From positions 1 through 7,082 of the forward strand of contig SXYE01000080.1 of the NCBI GenBank assembly GCA_005789325.1: a stretch of 7,082 nucleotides of DNA, written 5' to 3'. Shown here piece after piece: positions 1 through 6,581 of the stretch; the first letter of the stretch is position 1, and each line of letters starts with the position of its first letter. This DNA is from Actinomycetota bacterium (GTDB lineage: Bacteria > Actinomycetota > Actinomycetes > S36-B12 > UBA5976). Both the position numbers and the translations under genes were made by a program. The notes beneath the pieces are model-generated. The model made no database searches. It saw nothing but the letters and a program-made list of their open reading frames with translations, and was not told where the DNA came from.

Positions 1-2714
1 GTGTTCATCCATACGACGATGTCAAATGGGAAAGCCGCGATGTTGTACAAAACAACTGGAAAACAGGCGAAGTTGTTTTCGAACAAAAAGCTACAGAATT
101 TCCAGATTTCTGGTCTGTTAACGCTTCCACAATTGTTACCACTAAATACTTTCGTGGTGCAGTAGGTCACGATAACCGTGAATGGTCATTAAAACAATTA
201 ATTGATCGAGTAGTTCTTACTTACACCAAAGCTGGAAAAGCTGGTGGATATTTTGCAACTGAAGATGATGCAAAAGTATTTGAAGAAGAATTAACTTACA
301 TGTTGCTACACCAGGTGTTTTCTTTCAATTCACCAGTTTGGTTCAACGTTGGTACAAGTGCACCACAACAAGTAAGTGCATGCTTTATTTTGTCAGTGGA
401 AGATTCAATTGATTCAATTCTTAACTGGTACAAAGAAGAAGGCGTAATTTTCAAAGGTGGATCAGGAGCTGGTGTAAATCTTTCCAGAATCCGTGGCTCA
501 CTTGAATTACTTTCTTCAGGTGGAACCGCATCTGGTCCAGTTTCATTCATGCGTGGTGCTGATGCATCTGCAGGAACAATCAAATCAGGTGGTGCAACCA
601 GACGTGCCGCAAAAATGGTTGTTCTAGATATTGATCATCCAGACGTTGAAGAATTCATTGACACCAAAGCTCGCGAAGAAGACAAAATCAGAGCGCTACG
701 TGATGCAGGTTTTGATATGGATCTTGGTGGCAAAGACATCATTTCTGTGCAATACCAAAACGCAAATAACTCAGTAAGAGTTTCTGATGAATTCATGAAA
801 GCTTATGAAAACAATCAAGACTTCCAATTAACAGCGCGCGCTGATGGCCACGCAGTTAAAACAGTAAATGCACGTTCTTTGTTCAGAAAACTTTCTGAAG
901 CAGCTTGGGGTTGTGCTGATCCTGGTATTCAATACGACACCACAATCAATGACTGGCACACCAGTCCAGAAACAGGTCGTATCAATGCGTCTAACCCATG
1001 CTCTGAATATATGCATCTTGATAACTCAAGTTGCAACCTTGCATCTTTGAACTTAATGAAGTTCTTAAAAGATGATGACACATTTGATGCTGACAAGTTC
1101 AAGAAAACTGTTGAATTTGTTATCACCGCTATGGAAATCTCAATCTCATTTGCAGATTTCCCAACACCAGCAATTGGTCAAACCACTAGAGATTTTCGTC
1201 AACTAGGAATTGGTTATGCAAACCTAGGTGCTTTATTAATGGCACTTGGTCTTGCTTATGACTCAGATGCAGGAAGAGCACTAGCTGCATCAATTACTTC
1301 TCTAATGACTGGTACTTCTTATAAGAGAAGTGCAGAATTGGCAGCAGTAGTTGGACCTTACGTTGGTTATGCACGTAACGCTGATGCACACAAACGCGTA
1401 ATTCGTAAACACGCTGCAGCAAACGAAGCAGTAAAAATTGATAGTGAATTGGATAGATCAGTTCATCAATTAGCTACACAAGTTTGGCAAGACGCAATCA
1501 AACTTGGTGAAGTTAATGGTTACCGAAACGCACAAGCAAGTGTGCTAGCACCAACTGGAACCATTGGTTTGATGATGGATTGCGACACCACCGGAATTGA
1601 ACCAGATCTAGCTTTGGTGAAATTCAAGAAATTAGTTGGTGGGGGATCAATGCAAATTGTGAACCAAACAATTCCAAGAGCACTTCGTCGTCTTGGTTAC
1701 ACCCAAGAAACAGTTGAAGCAATTGTTGAATACATTGCTGAAAACGGAAACGTGATTGATGCACCTGGCCTAAAACCAGAACATTATTCAGTCTTTGATT
1801 GCGCAATGGGAGTTCGTTCCATTAGCCCAATGGGACACGTTCGAATGATGGCAGCAGCACAACCATTCCTATCTGGTGCAATTTCTAAAACAGTAAACAT
1901 GCCATCAAGTGCAACTGTTGAAGAAGTTGAGGATGTTTACTACCAAGGTTGGAAATATGGTTTGAAAGCTTTGGCAATCTATCGCGACAATTGCAAAGTT
2001 GGACAACCTTTGAGTGATGCAAGAAGTAAAGAAGAATCATCTTCTACACCTCAAGGAATTAGTGCTCACCCAATTCGTCAACGCTTACCAAAATCACGCG
2101 CTGGAATAACAACATCATTCTCAGTAGCAGGAGCTGAAGGTTACATGACAACTTCTGCTTACGCAGATGGTCGTTTAGGTGAAGTTTTCTTGAAGATGAG
2201 CAAGCAAGGTTCAACACTTGCTGGCATCATGGATGCATTCTCAATTGCTGTGTCAATTGGTTTGCAATACGGTGTACCACTAGAACAATACGTTCAAAAA
2301 TTCACCAACATGAGATTTGAACCATCAGGAATGACCGATGACGAAGATATTCGTATCGCTCAATCTGTAATGGATTACATCTTCAGAAGATTAGCTCTGG
2401 ATTACTTGCCAGAAGAACACAGAAGTGCATTGGGAATCTTTACGGCTGAAGAAAGAAAAAATGCAGTAAACGAGTCTTATGGTTCACCTGCTGAAATCGA
2501 AGCAGTGGCAACAGACTTTGTCCCAACCACAACTCTGCCAGTGGTTGAAAAGACCAACAGTGCAGCACCTGCCAGAAGTTCCATGGAAGTTTTGGAATCT
2601 CTAACTGGTTTGAAATCTGATGCACCACTTTGCATGACTTGTGGTGTGAAGATGAGAATGGCTGGATCATGCTTTGTCTGTGAAGGATGCGGTAACACCA
2701 GCGGTTGTTCATAA
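1..2714 (+). CDS. nrdJ: Vitamin B12-dependent (class II) ribonucleotide reductase, 5'-truncated by the window edge
   Basis: Reduces ribonucleotides to deoxyribonucleotides with adenosylcobalamin as radical source, so it needs no oxygen and no separate radical subunit; cytoplasmic. The frame is open from base 3 (VHPYDDVKWE...) and gives 903 residues to the TAA at 2712-2714; family members run to about 950, so only a few dozen N-terminal residues are missing. The ATG at 300 is internal. Numbering visible residues from base 3, redox Cys127 (SACFI) lies at 381-383, thiyl-radical Cys333 in NPCSE at 999-1001, and its redox partner Cys344 (SSCNLASLN) eleven residues later, the same spacing as in the Thermotoga enzyme. 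PTGTIG and GIEP phosphate-site segments follow near 518-533. A TSCPD-like region (GEVFLKMSKQGSTLAG) precedes a C-terminal cluster (CMTC, CFVCEGC, final GCS) thought to re-reduce the active site. No intein or frameshift is seen. Regulation, often a cobalamin riboswitch or NrdR boxes, would lie outside the window. Confidence 0.96.
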   Translation, partial: VHPYDDVKWESRDVVQNNWKTGEVVFEQKATEFPDFWSVNASTIVTTKYFRGAVGHDNREWSLKQLIDRVVLTYTKAGKAGGYFATEDDAKVFEEELTYMLLHQVFSFNSPVWFNVGTSAPQQVSACFILSVEDSIDSILNWYKEEGVIFKGGSGAGVNLSRIRGSLELLSSGGTASGPVSFMRGADASAGTIKSGGATRRAAKMVVLDIDHPDVEEFIDTKAREEDKIRALRDAGFDMDLGGKDIISVQYQNANNSVRVSDEFMKAYENNQDFQLTARADGHAVKTVNARSLFRKLSEAAWGCADPGIQYDTTINDWHTSPETGRINASNPCSEYMHLDNSSCNLASLNLMKFLKDDDTFDADKFKKTVEFVITAMEISISFADFPTPAIGQTTRDFRQLGIGYANLGALLMALGLAYDSDAGRALAASITSLMTGTSYKRSAELAAVVGPYVGYARNADAHKRVIRKHAAANEAVKIDSELDRSVHQLATQVWQDAIKLGEVNGYRNAQASVLAPTGTIGLMMDCDTTGIEPDLALVKFKKLVGGGSMQIVNQTIPRALRRLGYTQETVEAIVEYIAENGNVIDAPGLKPEHYSVFDCAMGVRSISPMGHVRMMAAAQPFLSGAISKTVNMPSSATVEEVEDVYYQGWKYGLKALAIYRDNCKVGQPLSDARSKEESSSTPQGISAHPIRQRLPKSRAGITTSFSVAGAEGYMTTSAYADGRLGEVFLKMSKQGSTLAGIMDAFSIAVSIGLQYGVPLEQYVQKFTNMRFEPSGMTDDEDIRIAQSVMDYIFRRLALDYLPEEHRSALGIFTAEERKNAVNESYGSPAEIEAVATDFVPTTTLPVVEKTNSAAPARSSMEVLESLTGLKSDAPLCMTCGVKMRMAGSCFVCEGCGNTSGCS

Positions 2715-2720
2715 CAAATT

Positions 2721-2765
2721 AAAAAAACTAAAGGCTGGGCAAGAAATTGCCCAGCCTTTTTAATG
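2721..2765. terminator. Bidirectional Rho-independent terminator
   Basis: A perfect 13-bp stem (2730-2742 with 2747-2759; core GGCTGGGCAA / TTGCCCAGCC) closes a GAAA loop. It is followed by a T run ending at 2761 for the + strand gene. On the other strand the A run 2721-2727 becomes a T run three bases beyond the stem (read as CTTTAGTTTTTTT). It starts within 20 bases of the nrdJ stop and ends 8-12 bases from the lipoprotein stop, so it probably ends both converging transcripts. Confidence 0.93.
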
Positions 2766-2772
2766 CTAAAAA

Positions 2773-3237
2773 CTAGATAGCCACATTTTCTGCTGCTGAA
2801 AGAACTCTGGCAGCAAATATTCCTAATTTCCCATCCTCCAAAATCAGGTTATAAATCAATTCATAGCTTTGAGACTTTGAAGTAATTGTTATGTTTTGAA
2901 ATGTGCCATCAGCATTTGTGGTGCAATTTCCGAATGTGTAACCAGAGTTATCAACCAGGAATGGGTATTGATCCAAGATTATTGATTGAAAATCATCTAA
3001 GTTGATATTTTTCTGAAATGAATTAGAGGCATAACTGTAGGCCTTATCCCAGTTCTTTTGCTCAAAGGCTGTGATTTGAGAACTTATGTGATCTGTGACA
3101 GAGATTTTTTGTTCATCAGCGCATTTACCATTTGTAGTGACCTGATTACTTGTAGAACTACTAGAGCAACCAACAAGTAACAAACTTGTAGATAAAAACC
3201 CTGCAGCTAAAAATCTCGAAAATGAAACTGTTTTCAT
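2773..3237 (-). CDS. Small secreted lipoprotein with a DUF4864-like domain
   Basis: A 154-residue protein of unknown function, predicted to be exported and anchored to the outer face of the membrane. The N-terminus has Lys2 and Arg8, a hydrophobic stretch (about 9-22) and a lipobox LVGC with the lipid-bearing Cys at residue 24, the pattern cut by signal peptidase II. A Ser/Thr-rich spacer (25-35) follows. The mature part (about 46-148) resembles DUF4864 as I recall that family: a helix with ITAFEQKNWDKAYSYAS, then FQSIILDQYPFL, then alternating strands with a polar-nonpolar pattern ending in YNLILEDGKLGIFAARV. Cys39 and Cys105 remain in the mature protein and could form a disulfide. The start is the ATG at 3237-3235; no good Shine-Dalgarno precedes it, but TAGGCT sits exactly six bases upstream, suggesting a leaderless message. 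It lies alone, convergent with nrdJ and divergent from the ABC-F gene. The lipoprotein call is strong; the domain name is moderate. Confidence 0.85.
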   Translation of the reverse strand: MKTVSFSRFLAAGFLSTSLLLVGCSSSSTSNQVTTNGKCADEQKISVTDHISSQITAFEQKNWDKAYSYASNSFQKNINLDDFQSIILDQYPFLVDNSGYTFGNCTTNADGTFQNITITSKSQSYELIYNLILEDGKLGIFAARVLSAAENVAI

Positions 3238-3243
3238 GACGCA

Positions 3244-3249
3244 AGCCTA
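3244..3249 (-). promoter_or_regulatory. Candidate -10 box for a leaderless lipoprotein mRNA
   Basis: Read on the - strand, TAGGCT fits the actinobacterial -10 pattern TANNNT and is separated by six bases (TGCGTC) from the ATG, so transcription would begin at or next to the A of the start codon. No recognisable -35 box lies 17-18 bases further upstream, which is common in actinobacterial promoters. Position and the missing Shine-Dalgarno are the only support. Confidence 0.45.
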
Positions 3250-3299
3250 GGTGAAAAAACAGGTTTCTGCTCTGATGAATAAAGCAAAGATGTGTCGAC

Positions 3300-3305
3300 T
3301 AAGTT
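3300..3305 (+). promoter_or_regulatory. Candidate -10 box for the ABC-F gene, leaderless or nearly so
   Basis: TAAGTT fits TANNNT and lies eight bases before the ATG at 3314. Initiation would fall at about 3312-3314, leaving zero to two bases of leader. The bases between it and the start (AGAACCCT) contain no Shine-Dalgarno, which agrees with leaderless translation. No clear -35 box is visible. The same hexamer with one change, within a longer shared motif, recurs before the dehydrogenase gene. Confidence 0.4.
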
Positions 3306-3313
3306 AGAACCCT

Positions 3314-4942
3314 ATGGGTGCAATCGAGGTCAACGGCATTGCATACCGTCTTCCCACAGGTCGATTGTTATTTGATGATGTTTCTTTCCGAGTAGGCGAA
3401 GGCATCACCGCAGCCTTAGTTGGGGATAACGGTGCAGGAAAGTCAACTCTTTTCAAAATCATCACCGGTGTTTTAAATGCTGATGAAGGATCAACTTCGG
3501 TTTCTGGTGGTTTAGGTGTCATGCCTCAGCTTTTAACAGGGGCTGCAAAAAAAGTAGAAGAAAATGACACAGCCCTAGCCTCCCTGGGATTAAATGCCAC
3601 AGTTGCAGATGCTCTAAAAGTTGTTTCACCAAAAAGAATTCAAGAAGCAATCAAACATGTTGAGGCATGTGAATTAGCAATGATGGAAGATGAAAGTGAA
3701 GAAATTCAAATGAAATATGCTCACGCCTTAGCTGAATACGCTGATGCAGGTGGCTATGACAACGAAATTTTGTGGGATGTGTGTTGCCAAGCAGCAGTTG
3801 GCATGGAATATGAAAAATGTAAATTTCGTGAACTAAAAACACTTTCAGGTGGTCAAGCAAAAAGATTAATCCTGGAAGCACTGCTTCGAGGTCCTGATCA
3901 AGTTCTACTTCTAGATGAGCCAGATAACTACCTTGATGTGCCAGCTAAGAATTGGTTAGAAGATCAATTAAAAGCATCATCAAAAACAATATTGCTAATT
4001 AGCCACGATAGAACTTTGTTAACCAGAGCTGCTGATCGAATAATTACTATCGAAGGTGGCACAGCCTGGGTGCACGGTAAAGGATTTGGCACATATTACG
4101 AAGCAAGACAAGAACGCCACGAAAGATTAGGCGAATTACTAAAGCGTTGGGAAGATGAACACCAAAGACTAAAAGATTTAGTCCAGACTTTGCACATGCA
4201 AACCAAGTCTTCACCAGCTATGGCACCAAAATATCGTGCGATGCAAACAAGGTTGAAAAGATTTGAAGAAGCAGGTGCTCCTCAAGCTCCACCTCCGCCA
4301 CAAAGACTAAAAATGAAGCTTAAAGGTGGAAGAACAGCTGTTAGAGCAATTGTCTGTAAAGATTTGCAATTAACAGATTTGACTAAACCATTTGATATGG
4401 AATTGTTTTACGGTGAAAGAGTTGCCTTTCTGGGAGGAAACGGAACAGGTAAATCACATTTCTTAAGACTTTTAGGAGGAGATGAAACAGTTAGACACTC
4501 AGGGGATTGGAAATTAGGTTCCAGAGTTGTTCCTGGTTGGTTTGCTCAAACGCATGATCATCCTGAGTGGAGTAGAAAAACTTTAACCGAAATTTTATGG
4601 GAAGAAAAATCTTTACAAATTGCAGCAGCAGTTGGAACTTTATCCAGATATGGTTTAGGGGCACAATCTGATCAGTTGTTCTTAACTCTTTCAGGAGGAC
4701 AACAAGCAAGGTTTCAAATCTGTTTACTGGAACTTTCCGGTGCAACCTTGCTACTTTTGGATGAACCAACAGATAACTTGGATATAACAAGTAGTGAAGC
4801 CCTTGAGGCAGCACTAGATGTCTTTGATGGAACTGTGTTGACGGTTACTCACGATAGGTGGTTTGTGCAGAACTTTGACCGTTTTTTCCTGCTTGACAAA
4901 GAAGGCAATGTTAAGGAAGTCCAAGAGCCTGTTTGGACCTAA
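3314..4942 (+). CDS. ABC-F family ATPase (ribosome-associated, no membrane domain)
   Basis: A soluble protein of 542 residues with two ABC ATPase domains on one chain and no membrane segment. ABC-F proteins bind the ribosomal E site; members act as translation factors or give resistance to ribosome-targeting antibiotics. Domain 1: Walker A GDNGAGKS at 37-44, signature LSGGQ at 177-181, Walker B with DEP at 201-203, switch His231. Domain 2: Walker A GGNGTGKS at 374-381, LSGGQ at 459-463, DEPTDNLD at 483-490, His513. The inter-domain linker (about 245-345) is charged and helical, the usual P-site tRNA interaction motif, and ends in a proline run at 326-329. Both catalytic Glu residues (202, 484) are present, so both sites look active. 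Small deviations are DEPD for the common DEPT in domain 1 and His382 after the second GKS. The start MGAIEVNGIAY matches the N-terminus I know from actinobacterial members near 540 residues. First gene of a probable three-gene unit. Translation factor or resistance role cannot be told from sequence alone. Confidence 0.93.
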   Translation: MGAIEVNGIAYRLPTGRLLFDDVSFRVGEGITAALVGDNGAGKSTLFKIITGVLNADEGSTSVSGGLGVMPQLLTGAAKKVEENDTALASLGLNATVADALKVVSPKRIQEAIKHVEACELAMMEDESEEIQMKYAHALAEYADAGGYDNEILWDVCCQAAVGMEYEKCKFRELKTLSGGQAKRLILEALLRGPDQVLLLDEPDNYLDVPAKNWLEDQLKASSKTILLISHDRTLLTRAADRIITIEGGTAWVHGKGFGTYYEARQERHERLGELLKRWEDEHQRLKDLVQTLHMQTKSSPAMAPKYRAMQTRLKRFEEAGAPQAPPPPQRLKMKLKGGRTAVRAIVCKDLQLTDLTKPFDMELFYGERVAFLGGNGTGKSHFLRLLGGDETVRHSGDWKLGSRVVPGWFAQTHDHPEWSRKTLTEILWEEKSLQIAAAVGTLSRYGLGAQSDQLFLTLSGGQQARFQICLLELSGATLLLLDEPTDNLDITSSEALEAALDVFDGTVLTVTHDRWFVQNFDRFFLLDKEGNVKEVQEPVWT

Positions 4943-4945
4943 GAT
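4940..4945 (+). promoter_or_regulatory. Possible internal -10 box before the glutamate dehydrogenase gene
   Basis: TAAGAT matches TANNNT and overlaps the ABC-F stop codon. Initiation about seven bases downstream, near 4952-4953, would leave a leader of about 16 bases that still contains the ribosome binding site. It is part of a 13-base segment (4939-4951) identical at 12 positions to 3299-3311 upstream of the ABC-F gene. There is no -35 box at proper spacing. It may simply be the end of the coding sequence. Confidence 0.3.
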
Positions 4946-4957
4946 AGAACCTAGAAA

Positions 4958-4963
4958 AGAAGG
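4958..4963 (+). promoter_or_regulatory. Ribosome binding site of the glutamate dehydrogenase gene
   Basis: AGAAGG lies five bases before the ATG at 4969. It supports that start and contrasts with the ABC-F and lipoprotein genes, which show no such site. Confidence 0.65.
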
Positions 4964-4968
4964 TAAAC

Positions 4969-6210
4969 ATGCATAACAAAGGCGTTAGTGCACTAGAAGA
5001 AGTAAACGCATACGTATTTAGAGCCGGCGAATTACTTAAACTTTCCAAAGATTTCATTCAAGCTTTTTCAACTTCAGAACGTGAATTAATTATTTCTATT
5101 CCTTTAAGAAGAGAATCTGGGGGAATTGATGTTCTAACTGGTTATCGAATTCAACATTCTTCAGCACGAGGTCCTAGAAAAGGTGGCATTAGATACCACC
5201 AATCAGTTGATTTAGATGAAGTAAGAGCATTAGCAAGTCTTATGACTTGGAAAACTGCACTTGTTGATGTGCCTTTTGGTGGCGGTAAAGGTGGAGTAAC
5301 CGTTGATCCCAACACGTTAACTGTGAGAGAAAAAGAAGAAGTAACAAGAAGATGGACCAGAACAATGGTTAATATTCTTGGTCCTCATCGCGATGTGCCA
5401 GCACCAGATATGGGAACAGATGCTCAAACTATGGCTTGGATTATGGATGAGTATCAAAGAATTAACGGATTTTCACCTGCCGTTGTGACCGGCAAACCAC
5501 TTGGTTTATTTGGTGCCCCTGGTCGAGAAGAAGCAACTGGACGAGGCGTTATCGGAGTTGCAGTTGGAGCATTGGAAAAAATAAATAAAAAACCAAGTGA
5601 AATCAGAGTTGCCATACAAGGTTTTGGAAACGTGGGAGTTTATGCAGCATTAGCTGCTCAAGAAGCAGGCATGAAAGTTGTTGGTTTAGCCGATGTCAGT
5701 GGTGGCAAAATCAATGACAAAGGTTTCAATATTAAAGAAATTATTGGAAAACACAAAAAAGTATCTGAAATACCTGATGGTAAAGATGTAAGTGGTGAAG
5801 ACATATTGACAATGGATTGTGATCTATTAATTCCAGCAGCGCTAGGTGGAGTAATAAATGATTCCAATCATGAAAAAGTACAAGCAAAAATTATTGTGGA
5901 GGGTGCAAATCAGCCATTAACACTTTCTGCTGATGCAGCATTGCAAAAGCGTGGGGTAGTAGTTGTACCAGATATTTTGGCTAACGCTGGTGGTGTGATG
6001 GGCTCTTATTTTGAATGGACCCAAAATATTCAAGAATTTAGATGGCCAATCGAAAGATTTAGAGATGAACTTGATACGCGAATGAAAATTGCTTTTGATG
6101 CCACTTGGGATGCTTCACAAAAATATGGTTGTGATTTAAGAACAGCAGCATTTGTGGTCTCAGTAGAAAGAGTTGCCACAGCATTTAAATTACGTGGAGA
6201 TCTACTCTAA
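4969..6210 (+). CDS. gdhA: Glutamate dehydrogenase (Glu/Leu/Phe/Val dehydrogenase family)
   Basis: Interconverts glutamate and 2-oxoglutarate plus ammonia with NAD(P)H, linking nitrogen assimilation to the TCA cycle; cytoplasmic, usually a hexamer. The 413 residues match the roughly 410-450 residue hexameric class. Substrate and catalytic residues align in spacing with the Clostridium symbiosum enzyme: Lys71 in KGGIRYH (its K89), Lys95 (K113), catalytic Lys107 in GGGKGG (K125), catalytic Asp147 in PAPDMGT (D165), and Ser346 after NAGGV (S380). Lys71 and Ser346 hold the glutamate side-chain carboxylate, which favours glutamate over leucine or phenylalanine. The Rossmann domain has GFGNVG at 218-223 and Asp242 at the end of the second strand (VVGLAD), which leans toward NAD, but cofactor choice is not safe from this. 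GAPGREEATGRGV (182-194) is a family hallmark. The gene starts 26 bp after the ABC-F stop and ends 2 bp before the next start. Confidence 0.95.
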   Translation: MHNKGVSALEEVNAYVFRAGELLKLSKDFIQAFSTSERELIISIPLRRESGGIDVLTGYRIQHSSARGPRKGGIRYHQSVDLDEVRALASLMTWKTALVDVPFGGGKGGVTVDPNTLTVREKEEVTRRWTRTMVNILGPHRDVPAPDMGTDAQTMAWIMDEYQRINGFSPAVVTGKPLGLFGAPGREEATGRGVIGVAVGALEKINKKPSEIRVAIQGFGNVGVYAALAAQEAGMKVVGLADVSGGKINDKGFNIKEIIGKHKKVSEIPDGKDVSGEDILTMDCDLLIPAALGGVINDSNHEKVQAKIIVEGANQPLTLSADAALQKRGVVVVPDILANAGGVMGSYFEWTQNIQEFRWPIERFRDELDTRMKIAFDATWDASQKYGCDLRTAAFVVSVERVATAFKLRGDLL

Positions 6211-6212
6211 GA

Positions 6213-6581
6213 ATGTCAAAGAAGTTAGTTGATGCTTATTTAAAGACTGTTCCTGAGCCTCAAAGATCAACTTTAAAGAAACTTCGCCAAACTATTTTAA
6301 AGATTGAACCCAATGCCAAAGAAGTCATCAGCTACAACATGCCCGCCTACAAAATTGAGGAAGGAATAATTTGTGGTTTTCTTTCGGCAAAAAAACACTG
6401 TTCATATTTTCCTTTTTCAGGGTCTGTTTTGAAGGAATTAGGAAAAGAAACAGCTAAATATGACCAATCTGCTGGAACATTGCGCTTTGCAGTTGATAAA
6501 CCTTTGCCTGAATCATTAGTGAGAAAACTTATAAGGGTGAGAAAAAAGCAATTGATGATTAAATCGAAAAATAGGAATTAA
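6213..6581 (+). CDS. DUF1801 (YdhG-like) small soluble protein
   Basis: A 122-residue protein with no signal peptide or membrane segment, of the DUF1801 / YdhG-like family. Some relatives have been linked to intracellular iron handling, but the biochemical role is not settled and none is claimed here. Family marks are visible in order: an N-terminal helix VDAYLKTVPEPQRSTLKKLR (6-25), the conserved EVISYNMPAYK (37-47), AKKHCSYFPFSG (59-70), and the C-terminal GTLRFAVDKPLP (88-99) followed by the basic helix LVRKLIRVRKKQL. Length is normal for the family. The ATG lies two bases after the gdhA stop. The nearest purine-rich site, GTGGAGA, ends 12 bases upstream inside gdhA, so translation is probably coupled to gdhA. 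The stop overlaps the stop of the opposing regulator gene. Confidence 0.88.
   Translation: MSKKLVDAYLKTVPEPQRSTLKKLRQTILKIEPNAKEVISYNMPAYKIEEGIICGFLSAKKHCSYFPFSGSVLKELGKETAKYDQSAGTLRFAVDKPLPESLVRKLIRVRKKQLMIKSKNRN

Noticed and set aside
300..302. ATG at 300 as the start of the ribonucleotide reductase
   Set aside because: The frame is open to base 3 and the upstream residues (KWESRDVVQ, EFPDFWSVNASTI, TTKYFRGAVG) are conserved NrdJ sequence, so the gene starts before the window.
296..583. Antisense reading frame of 95 codons on the - strand
   Set aside because: It lies wholly opposite nrdJ and has no recognisable domain; likewise the - strand frames at 828-1016, 929-1126, 1624-1806, 2440-2712, 3304-3522, 3651-3881, 4491-4814 and 5658-5867.
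868..1050. Out-of-frame + strand reading frame of 60 codons inside nrdJ
   Set aside because: It overlaps the active-site region of nrdJ in another frame and has no domain or translation signal of its own.
4340..4450. Deviant second Walker A (GKSH) as a sign of a dead ATPase site
   Set aside because: The invariant Lys380 and Ser381, the signature motif, the Asp-Glu pair 483-484 and His513 are all present, so the site should be active.
4893..4898. TTGACA resembling a -35 box near the end of the ABC-F gene
   Set aside because: There is no -10 hexamer 16-18 bases downstream, and the nearest candidate (4940) is about 41 bases away; it encodes Leu-Asp-Lys of the ABC-F protein.
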